DNA from: Galeopsis tetrahit | Taxonomy: Eukaryota > Streptophyta > Magnoliopsida > Lamiales > Lamiaceae | DNA length: 64,000 nucleotides | Direction of reading: 5' to 3' | Assembly (NCBI GenBank): GCA_963675135.1 | Contig: OY776128.1 | Coordinates: forward strand, 73,104,670 to 73,168,669 | Shown here: one piece after another, positions 1-8,494 of the stretch | Numbering within the stretch: position 1 is the stretch's first letter | Layout of the letters: each line of letters starts with the position of its first letter | Program-made: the position numbers and the translations under genes | The notes under the pieces: model-generated | The model's input: only the letters and a program-made list of their open reading frames with translations | Databases searched by the model: none | Told to the model about the DNA's origin: nothing

Positions 1-470
1 GGCGGCCTAATCTGGGTACTTATCGACATTTTGGAGTTTCTCTCAACACGAAGATATGTCATTTTCGTTACTAATATGTGCTCTAATTTGTTAGGGTTTG
101 CTCGATTAAAGTTTTCAACAAGACTAGCGAGATCAACAGTTTTTGTTCTCAGATTTTTTCATTCTTCATCTTCAAACTCAAACTTTCGCTCTCTATGGAT
201 GAAGAATGCCAAGTTATTGTGAGCATTTTTTTTTTTCTGGTGGTTAATTTTATGAAAGCAGCACTTAAATTATTTGACTATTTTTTGCAAGTAGATAGAG
301 GTTCTTATAGATATCAATATTCTAATGTCTGGCTGGTTGGGAAATTTTGTGAAAAGATCTTCTTTGTTTCAAATATGTTTCTTATCACTAATATATTTTT
401 ATCTCTTATTCAATTTTTTTGGAACATATACAGTGCACATCTGTGCTTGTGTTTTTGTATTTTGACTTCT
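1..470. other. Intergenic or intronic sequence, no feature recognised
   Basis: AT-rich sequence with only short open frames and no recognisable domain. It lies just upstream of the citrate synthase relic and may be its former intron 1, because an acceptor-like 'ttatag' occurs at about 476. I could not align any of it to a citrate synthase first exon. Confidence 0.3.
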
Positions 471-475
471 TTATA

Positions 476-1110
476 GGATCTATGATCTCAGTTGTAAGAA
501 TTGATTCCAGAACAACTTGTACTTTCTTTGCGATGAATTCAATTAATTTATACTATCGGCTAGACTGGTAGTACTGTTTATGCTCTGTTTTATTAATTTA
601 AGTTGTTCAATTACTAATTGCAATCTGATCTTTCTTCTAAGTACGAAATGAGATCTTGATATGCATAAAAGGTGCTTGGTGGAATGAGAGGAGTGACAGG
701 ATTATTCGGGAAAACTTCATTGCTTGATCAAGAAGAGGTGTATACCCTTTTATCAATTGAATATCTGCAGTTTTTCACATGTAGAGTTGCAGTTTTAGAG
801 TTACGTGATTGTTGCTCATTAATATGCTTGTTTGTTAATTGTTTGTGGTTTGACATCGTTCATCATTTGTATCCATTGAAATTCAATTGAACTTTGAATT
901 TTGGAGGGTGGGATAATTGGCAACATTTCTGGGTTGTTATTGTCACTTAGCTTTTTCCTCCACTTTGTGAGCTCAGCTGATTTGCATTTATTTAAGGAGG
1001 GTCTCTAATGCATCCTTTTTACACAATTCAGGTTGAAGCTTTCTGGGTTTGCTATTGTCACTTAACTCCTTCTTCCACTTTGCCGAGCTCAGCTAATTTG
1101 CAATGGGAGG
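476..1110 (+). pseudogene. Citrate synthase pseudogene fragment (mitochondrial type)
   Basis: Exon-sized pieces of plant mitochondrial citrate synthase (acetyl-CoA plus oxaloacetate to citrate) are visible in the right order. At 476-540, after an acceptor-like 'ttatag', the frame reads DL*SQL*ELIPEQ, matching the family segment with two stops that look like C-to-T changes. At 672-737, after 'aaaag', the frame reads VLGGMRGVTGLFGKTSLLD; the family has ...GGMRGMTGLLWETSLLD, so the usual Trp-Glu is replaced by Gly-Lys. It is followed by a donor-like 'GAG|GTGTAT'. At about 1033-1108 a degraded piece resembles the GLLWLLLT...AELRNRA segment. The catalytic C-terminal two thirds are absent. Retained splice-like borders suggest decay of a duplicated genomic copy, not a processed cDNA. 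Family motifs are from memory; alignment was by eye. Confidence 0.7.
918..1110 (+). repeat. Diverged direct duplication inside the citrate synthase relic
   Basis: Two about 65-75-bp blocks (about 925-990 and 1038-1105) share 'attgtcactta', 'ttccactttg' and 'gagctcagct' in the same order and spacing. They look like two copies of the same degraded exon segment. Confidence 0.5.
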
Positions 1111-2766
1111 TATGTATTATATGGTTGTGATTATGCTTTAGAGTCCTTGACAATCGTGTTTAATCAGGCAATTCTCCTTATATTTTAAGTATCCATATTA
1201 CTATAATAATTACTTGTTTGATTGGATTCATTAACATTAACTCTTTTATTTTTATGGTAGGCTAAATTTAATTCCTGAATCAGATAGGGAAGGAGTTTGT
1301 ATGTCTCTTGCTTATTGCAAATCCAGTGATTATATTGTAGCTTCATATCATCCTAAAATTCAACTACCCAATAAATATATCCAAATATATTTTTTGTCAA
1401 TGGCTTGTGTTGAACGAGTCTTGTGTTTGGAGTATTAGAACAATAAACATGGGTGTGGTGTTGATATATTGGCAAGGGCAGAAGATGAATATGGTGTGAT
1501 TTAAATTTTGGGTCTAAGATCAATTTCTCTTCAGAAAGGTGCGTGTTCGACATAGATCAATACTTCTTTTGGGTTAGGTGCATGTTCGACATAGATGAGG
1601 AAGATACATTACCGATGATGCTCGTGTTGTTTATTGTAATCGGGCGGTTGGAAGCAATCCACGTGTGACCATGTATTCTACTTTTGACCACTTTTTGCCA
1701 ATATATTTTGTGACCAAGCACAATAAAGACGTCAAAGATAATTTATGATTTATGTTGGCTTGTGTGTTTTTCACAAGGATTTGTATTTTGAAATTTGAAT
1801 TATAATACTATTGAACTTACTGCATTATGATATGTTCCATAACATTTTCTTGCTTATTATAAGAGGCTCAAATATTTTCTTATTATCAGAGGCTCATATG
1901 TTTTGAATAATAGCCATATTGAAATTATATATGTTTCGAATAATAGTCATATTGGGATTTTCATGACGAAAATTGATCGATTGAGCCTAATACATCATTG
2001 AACAGTAAGATCAAAATTGACAATAGAAAAATGTCAAATTCGTCATATGATGGAAGTAAAAATAAAATAAAAAAATAAAAAAGTAAAATGCAACGTTGTT
2101 CTGAAAAGAAATATAAAACCAGCGACAAATGATGCGTTAGGTTTAAGTTGGGACATAATTTGAAATTATATATTTTCAATGAGGGCATTTCAGTAAAATA
2201 TCACTCCACCCATCTTAAAATGTTCACGCACTCAAGGTGTATACCAAACCCCAATTATATTCATTATCTTGAACTTATCTTATTTTTTTCAATGTTGGGC
2301 CTATATCTATGATAGTCCATCTTTACCACCAAATGAGCCCGCAGTGTTTGATTTGGGATTTATCCCACCTCTCCCCATTCAAATACATATTCACCCTTAT
2401 AATACACCTATATACTCATTTTTATAAAATCACATGATTCACATCACATCACTTTTTTTTTTTTTTTTTTTTATCTTCTATTTTTCTTCCACATATTTAT
2501 TTTCTCTTCTACTTTCTTACATACATTTATTTTATCTCCTACTTTTCTTACTTCCAATAATTAATTCAATAAATAAAAATAATAAAATAGTACAACAAAT
2601 TTGACATATCCATTCACACCTATATTTCAATTTCTATTCAAACACAATTATTATTCAATTACTATGGATTAGATTATACATATTTTTTGAATTCTCATCT
2701 CCATCTCATCCACCACCGTTACAAACCAAATAGGAGTATAACTTAAAAGTTGAATTAAAAGGACGT
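1111..2766. other. Intergenic, no gene recognised
   Basis: AT-rich DNA with short spurious frames. A 20-bp-scale direct repeat around 'gttcgacatagat' occurs near 1545 and 1586, and a poly(T) run sits near 2453-2472. I see no supported gene or RNA. Confidence 0.4.
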
Positions 2767-2774
2767 CCAGTTAC

Positions 2775-3693
2775 TAGGGGTGAACAATATTCGGGTTTTA
2801 ACTGAAAACCGAACCGAACCGAAATATGAATTCGGTTCGGTTACCAAATAGTTCGGTTCGGTTTTCGGTTTCATATTTTATGAATTCCGGTTTTCGGTTT
2901 CGGTTCCGGTTATAACCGAATTTATTTCGGTTAACCGAAACCGACCGAATAAGGCCCATATATAAACTATCAAAACCCTAATTCATTCTTTTCAATCAAA
3001 ACCCAAAAGTCTCCAGCCCTCAAAATCAGCTAAACCCAAATACCCAATTCCTTCCCAACTTCCGTCGCTGACCCCAAGCCCATCGGCCACCACCGCGGCT
3101 CCGCCCCTCCTCTCCGGCCGCCCTCCTCTTCATCTTCCCCAGTCCTCAAGGCCACGACACCTGCGACTGTGACTCCACGGCGCCGGTGACCCCACGCCGC
3201 CTGATCCCATGGCGCCGGTGACCCCACGACGCCTGATCCCACGACGCCGGCGACCCCACGACGACCAGCGTCCAACGACCGCGAGCTCACGAGTCACGAC
3301 TCACGGTGAGTTCTAATTTTTCGTAATCTGTGTAGCACATACCAATTTTTTGAGCCGTGTATTTCGGGTGGACATTAGTAATTTTTTGTTATGGACTAAT
3401 TTTCAGCAATGTATTTCCAGTGGACAATGCTAATTTTTTTGATTCAAAGTAGTAATTTGCACAATTTGCACAATTTTCACTATTTCAGCACTGTATTTTT
3501 CTTTCCAGATTTTTCGGTTAATGATTCGGTTTTTCGGTTATAGCCGAAACCGAACCGAATAATTCGGTTCGGTTAATTTCGGCTTTGCGTAGGTTCGATC
3601 CGGTTTCGGTTAATTTTAATACAATTTCGGTTTTGGTTCGGTTATCCTTATTCGGTTCGGTTCGGTTACCGAACCGACCGATGCACACCCCTA
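2775..3693. mobile_element. Non-autonomous hAT element with GC-rich internal cargo (919 bp)
   Basis: A perfect 8-bp target duplication CCAGTTAC (2767-2774 and 3694-3701) flanks terminal inverted repeats beginning TAGGGGTG. Both ends carry dense subterminal CGGTTCGGTT-type repeats in opposite orientation (about 2790-2950 and 3510-3680), as expected for transposase binding regions in hAT elements. The centre (about 3050-3300) is GC-rich and exon-like, contains an imperfect repeat around 'cacgacgcctgatccca', and ends in a donor-like 'CACG|GTGAGTTC' near 3304. No transposase is present, so it would need one in trans. Confidence 0.85.
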
Positions 3694-3759
3694 CCAGTTA
3701 CATTCACATGTACATAACAATATTTAAAAATGGGTATCATAATTAAAACTGAGTTAATA

Positions 3760-4730
3760 CTCCTGCCAAAGTCTTGTATGTACTCAAGTACACCATGTAC
3801 TTGAGTAGACTTTGACTAGTCAAAAGTTGACCGTTGACCGGTCAACGGTCAAACTTTGACTTTTTTTTTTTTCGATTTTTTTTTCAAAAAAGTGTATGTT
3901 ATTATAACTAAAAAGTGTATCTTTGTTTTTTTAATGAAAAGTGTACGTTACTATATTGAAAAGTGCAACATTGTTTTTAATGAAAAATGTATGTTATTAT
4001 AACTAAAAAGTTTATGATCTATTAATGAAAAATGTAAGTTATATATTAATGAAAAGTGTATGTTATTATAACTGCAAAGTGTATGATCTATTATTGAAAA
4101 GTGTATGTTATATTAATGAAAAGTGTATGTTATTATAACTGCAAAGTGTATGATCTATTAATGAAAAGTGTATGTTATTATAACTAAAAAGTGTATGTTC
4201 TATTAATGAAAACTGTAAGTTATATATTAATGAAAGGTGTATGTTATTATAATTGAAAAGTGTATGATATTATAACTGAAAAGTGTATGCTAATGATACA
4301 CCTTTTGGTTATTTGTACTTGCACTTTCATAATCTAGAAAAATTGGTGCTAATTTTTTTAAAAAAAATTATTATTAATTTGACTCGTTTTTTTTTTTACT
4401 TGCACTTTTATTACTATTAATGATATTATTAGTAAGTGCAATTAATGATATTATTAGTACTTGCACTTTTTTTTATAATGGATAAAAAAATTGGTACTTG
4501 CACTCTTTTTATAATGTAGTTATTAATATAGAAAACTGGTGCTAAAATAAAATAATAAAATTTGTTGAAGGTGGGTCTCAAACCTGGGACATTGTGGTAA
4601 AACATTTCAAGGACAACCACTAAACTACAATGACTTTTGTTTAATATTTTGTTATGTACCATATATATATTATATATTTTTTATATAGTTGGACTCAAGT
4701 ACACCGTGTAGCCCAACCCAATACTCCTTC
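3760..4730. repeat. Unclassified repeat element with internal minisatellite and TIR-like ends
   Basis: The left part has 'actcaagtacaccatgta' (about 3783) and the right part 'actcaagtacaccgtgta' (about 4692). Between them lies an irregular array of 'aaaagtgtatgttattataact'-like units (about 3885-4290, units of roughly 20-40 bp), then poly-T/A-rich DNA with repeats of 'acttgcactttt'. I could not fix the ends or a target duplication, so the superfamily is open. Confidence 0.5.
4567..4635 (-). repeat. tRNA-like relic (SINE or tRNA pseudogene)
   Basis: On the minus strand the segment reads 'TAGTTTAGTGGTT' (box A-like) and about 40 nt later 'GGTTTGAGACC' (box B-like, consensus GGTTCGAnnCC). It would not fold as a good tRNA, so I call it a tRNA-derived relic. 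Confidence 0.4.
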
Positions 4731-4916
4731 TTAAATTTCAGTTTCGAAATCCAATTGAAAGACTCCATTTTTATTTATTCTATATTCCAATACGAAGACT
4801 CATCCATCAATTCTCTCGGAGGTCTTTATTTAATAATTTACAAGAAGAATTGAGATTAGTTGAGACTGAGTTGAAGGCAAAACAAAAAAAGGAAGCGAAT
4901 GTCGAAATCACACTAA

Positions 4917-5492
4917 TTAAATACTACTCAATATTTTAACATTAGAAAAAGGAAAATTAGAAGCGCCCCCATTGACCACGTCATGAACCGGAGAAGCTGT
5001 AGGAGTAAAGTAAACCGGCGAAGCACAAGGCGTCGAAAACGTCGTCGCATCATTGACGTCCAACGATTCTTCTTGTTGAGGCGTAGGAAATAAAGTTAAT
5101 CTCATCGGCGATTCGATTTCCTCTTCGCTAATTGTAAACAAAAACCGGGGAATCTTGACCAAGTCAACAACTTCCACATCGGAATTAAAATCAATTGCAA
5201 CTGAATTAGGCGGCGTCAAGGTGTTGCGATCGGCCAGACTGATTTGCGGACTTATGCAGAATAAATAGAGTAGCTCCTTCGATGCCACCGTGGAGGTGGT
5301 GGATTCCGACGAGGAGTAACGGCTGACTTGATCATCACCACCGCCGACCGAACTAGCTCGGCGGCGGAAGACACGGCGGCGCCACCACGCGTAGAAGAAT
5401 ACGGTGATGATTGCCACTACTATGATAACAAATATGATTATGAGAGCTGCGCCTGACTTGCTCAGCCCTCCTCCTCCTCCGCCGTCGATCAT
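4917..5492 (-). CDS. Small plant single-pass membrane protein, function unknown
   Basis: Intronless, 191 aa. After a glycine-rich N-terminus (residues 1-11) comes one strong membrane segment (about 16-36, rich in Ile/Val/Phe), then WWRRR and other basic residues. This suggests a signal anchor with the C-terminal part in the cytosol. Downstream are a Ser/Thr-rich stretch, a KELLYLFC block (about 72-79), an acidic region, PRFLFTISEEE (about 118-128), and a Pro/Ser/Thr tail with two similar blocks CASPVYFTP and TASPVH. I recognise this layout from uncharacterised land-plant proteins often labelled 'membrane lipoprotein-related', but know of no assigned activity. An AT-rich TATA-like stretch lies at about 5560-5573. 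The start is the first in-frame ATG and sits just before the membrane segment. Confidence 0.75.
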   Translation of the reverse strand: MIDGGGGGGLSKSGAALIIIFVIIVVAIITVFFYAWWRRRVFRRRASSVGGGDDQVSRYSSSESTTSTVASKELLYLFCISPQISLADRNTLTPPNSVAIDFNSDVEVVDLVKIPRFLFTISEEEIESPMRLTLFPTPQQEESLDVNDATTFSTPCASPVYFTPTASPVHDVVNGGASNFPFSNVKILSSI

Positions 5493-5939
5493 TCAGGCGA
5501 AAATGATGTGAAATTTAAGGCATGCAATTTTAGTTTATTAATCCAAAATGAGAATCAGCCAAAATATATAAAAAGGAGACCGGAGATAGCCGGTTGTGGG
5601 CTACGGATAAGAATGTCTATGCAATACACATTTAAATTATTATTAATTAATAATTTAATATACTCCAATGTTTCATGTGAATTACGAGGACTTTGTTGCT
5701 ATACATTATATATAAAATGTGGTTAGGTTAGGCATGAAATCACAGTAATAGGTTAATCCGTCTAACTAGTCATGGCCTCGTCACCAGCTTTTCTGAATAA
5801 TATTGCTCCAAATGACATGTAAAAATGCACCATTCCATACCACAACTTCTTTTATAATTTGCTACCTACTACCTAATTTTAAATAACATATTCTTTGACT
5901 CTTTATTGCTCACATTTTATAATTTTAAGATGAGCTCTC

Positions 5940-6007
5940 AGAGTTAAATCACTACTCTTCGAGCTGGTTCGGGAGAGTTAAATCACTACTCTTCGAGCTG
6001 GTTCGGG
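5940..6007. repeat. Perfect 34-bp tandem duplication
   Basis: Two identical copies (5940-5973 and 5974-6007) begin 'agagttaaatcactac' and end 'gctggttcggg'. The lack of differences points to a recent event. Confidence 0.9.
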
Positions 6008-6125
6008 ATTTACTACTAGAAATTCAATGTTTATTTTTCAATTATTCAACTACTTTGTTTTACCAAGTTCAATATTAGTCAAATTAGTTAACATTTATAT
6101 ATTTCAATGCAACAACAAAATGTTA

Positions 6126-7094
6126 GGGTAAAATGCAAGTTTGGTTCCAACAGAATTTTTCAAAAACAATTTTGGTTCCATTTTTTGTAAAAATGGTTCC
6201 AACCGAAACCGTTAAGTGATATTGCAAAAATGGTCCCAAAACCAAAAAATGAGAAAAAATGACACATTGCAGATTTTTTTCAAATCAAATAATAATTTGT
6301 GTAAATTTAAAAAAATATATAGATAATAATTTATATCAAATTTAAAAATTAAGAAAAATTAGAAATTCCAAACCAATTAATTAATATTTTATGTAAATTA
6401 TGTCCAATTAAATAATTAAATTTTAAAAATATTTTTTTTATTTATAAAATCATAAAAATTTATTACATCAAAATTTTAAATGAAAGATACTAAAAAAAAA
6501 AAAATGTATACGTATATCTATCATTAACCACCTTGCTCTTGTCCTTGTCATTGACAGAAAATCGGAACTCAATCTTCCAAAAAATCATTTTACATATTAA
6601 ACACTCTCAAAAAAAAAAAAAATTATCCTTTAAAAATCAAATCGATAGATTTGGTTTTAAAAAATTTGAGAATATATCTCAAAATTGAAAAATTCAATTC
6701 AAGCAATAACACACCCCGAACCCATGGTTATCACTGGCACACACCACCAGTCCCAACTGAGGAAAAAATAATTGATGTGCAATTTAAGTGAATGCGATTT
6801 GTGTGCTTCAATTTGAGAAATTTAAGTGAGGGTTTGCGATTTGGGAATACTTAATGAGTGTTTCAGCTTCAATATTTTCTAAATTTTCAAGTTGGATTCA
6901 TGTGATTTTATTTGGGGGAGTTGTTTTTACGACTTTTTTTTAGGATTAAAGGTGATTTTGGAGCATTTGATTGAAACAAAACATTTGAAGATTTTGTTTT
7001 ATAAGGTAAAATCTCGCGCGACCTTTTTTGCTCAAAATAGGACCATTTTCGCGAGCAGAAATTATCTTGGAACCATAATTGCATTTTACCCCCC
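6126..7094. mobile_element. Non-autonomous Mutator-like element (about 970 bp)
   Basis: Terminal inverted repeats start GGGTAAAATGCAA on the left and end TTGCATTTTACCC(CCC) on the right, and continue as TGGTTCC/GGAACCA. Flanking 9-mers AAAATGTTA (6117-6125) and AAGATGTTA (7095-7103) match at 8 of 9, consistent with an aged Mutator-type duplication. The interior is AT-rich with no transposase or credible gene. The right end has three extra C residues, so its exact border is uncertain. Confidence 0.6.
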
Positions 7095-7331
7095 AAGATG
7101 TTATTAGGGCAACAACTCTTGTATCAGATTTTTGGGTTTAAATTTTTTAGAAATTATTTTAAATACTTTATTTCAAATACTCTTAATTGAATGCAAAAAA
7201 TAAATAAAATTATATATATATATACCGTCTATGCAAGGGATTCAACCATTTATTGGTGTGAAAGTGATATATTTAAAGACAATTTTTTATGTTTCTAACT
7301 TTAAGCTTATAATACAACAATTGGTACAAAG

Positions 7332-7384
7332 ACAACACATTGTGTACTTGAGCAAAAAAAAAAAAAAAACAACACATTGTGTAC
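7332..7384 (+). mobile_element. Ultra-short retroposon insertion (poly(A) between 16-bp duplications)
   Basis: ACAACACATTGTGTAC occurs at 7332-7347 and 7369-7384. Between them are 21 nt, 'ttgagc' followed by 15 A. A long target duplication around a poly(A) tail is the hallmark of L1-type target-primed insertion; here almost no body remains. Confidence 0.6.
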
Positions 7385-7667
7385 AAAAAATCAACTATCT
7401 AATTTTAAGCTTATTCACAGGGGCGCGGCTAAAGGCACCCAGATTTCCTATGAGTACACCCACCAACCATTTTTTAAACTTTCAGAACATGTGAAATGTC
7501 CAATATACCCCTAGGTTAAAATTTATGAAAAAAATAAGGATGAGTACACCCACTCATTCTATTTCACCACCTCCACCTCTCCACCTCTCCACCACCACCA
7601 CCACCACCACCACCATTCAACAAAAAACTCCAAAATTGCAACAAAAATTAATACAAAACACCGACTG

Positions 7668-7985
7668 TTCGAAAAATTTTCCAAAACAAACATGTTCGAA
7701 ATTTTTTCCAAAACAAACTCAACATGTTCAAAAAAAATTTCAAAAAAAACTCAATATGTTCGAAAAAAAAGATTGAACATTTTGTTCGAAAATTTTTTCA
7801 AAACAAAATCAAATTGTTCGAAATTGTTTCCGAAACAAACACAATATGTTCGAAAAAAATTTCAAAACAACTTAAATTTGTCCGAAAAAAAAAATCGAAC
7901 ATCTTGTTCGAAATTTTTCCCAAAACAAACTCAAGTTGTTCGAATTTTTTTCCAAAACAAACGCGTTATGTTCGAAAATAATTCC
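7668..7985. repeat. Tandem array of about 30-bp TTCGAA-containing units
   Basis: About ten degenerate units of the form 'ttgttcgaaattttttcc' plus 'aaaacaaactcaa', spaced about 25-35 bp. All three plus-strand frames are partly open and encode repetitive Cys/Phe/Lys/Gln-rich peptides, a by-product of the repeat. Confidence 0.8.
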
Positions 7986-8055
7986 CAAACTTAAAAAAAA
8001 ATCCTAATTTTTTTTCCCAGAAAACCCTAATTTTTTCTAAACCTAAACTTACCTG

Positions 8056-8310
8056 TTGTTAGCGGCGAGGCGGCGAGGGGAGGAGGGGGTTGGCGGCGGC
8101 CGCGATTGTGGGGAGGAGGGAGGGCGGCGGCCGCGAACGAGGGGAGGAGGGGGGGCGGCCGCGAACGAGGGGAGGAGGGAGGGCGGCCGCGTCTGTGGGG
8201 AGAAGGGAGGGCGGCGGCCGCGACTGTGGGGAGGAGGGGGGCGGCCGCGAACGAGGGCGGCGCGACGGGGAGGGCGGCGTTGGCGGAGTGGAAGAGGGAG
8301 GGTGGCGCGA
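8056..8310. repeat. GC-rich degenerate tandem array (GGCGGCCGCGAnnG)
   Basis: Repeated 'ggcggccgcgaacgag' and 'ggcggccgcgactgtg' units separated by 'gggaggaggg', period about 30-40 bp, in sharp contrast to the AT-rich surroundings. Confidence 0.8.
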
Positions 8311-8494
8311 CTGTGGGTGTCTCAATTTTTGAGAAAGAGAGAGGATGAGAAAGGGAGAGGAAGAGGAAGGTTTTATTTGAAGAGGGCATTTTTGGTTTTT
8401 CCAGGTGGGTGTCCTCATCCGATTGGCGTGTGTCCTCATCTCCTGGGTGTACTCATAGGATCGCCGGGTGCCTTTAGCCGCGCCCTATTCACAG

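Larger units (their letters stand above)
7421..8485. mobile_element. Non-autonomous Mutator-like element with two internal repeat arrays and GC cargo (1065 bp)
   Basis: A perfect 9-bp duplication TATTCACAG (7412-7420 and 8486-8494) flanks perfect 20-bp terminal inverted repeats starting GGGCGCGGCTAAAGG; weaker similarity ('cctatgagtacaccca') extends inward. Inside, in order: a CCA microsatellite (about 7588-7614), an AT-rich array of about ten TTCGAA-containing units (7668-7985), and a very GC-rich array (about 8056-8310). The open frames here are low-complexity (Arg/Gly or Pro/Ala/Arg) and I do not count them as genes. On the minus strand the GC block ends in 'AACAACAG|GTAAGTTT', a strong donor-like site near 8050. 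No transposase is present. Confidence 0.88.

Noticed and set aside
1961..2188. Minus-strand 75-codon open frame
   Set aside because: Hydrophobic low-complexity translation of AT-rich DNA; no homology recognised.
2341..2740. Possible MITE with 'gtttgatttggg' and 'aaaccaaatagg' ends
   Set aside because: Inverted similarity too weak and no target duplication found.
3885..4290. CRISPR-like array
   Set aside because: Units vary in length and sequence with no distinct spacers; plant minisatellite, not CRISPR.
7525..7994. Overlapping open frames of 83-100 codons encoding Cys/Phe/Lys/Gln-rich repeats
   Set aside because: They arise from the TTCGAA tandem array in three frames at once and lie inside a Mutator-like element; no protein family signal.
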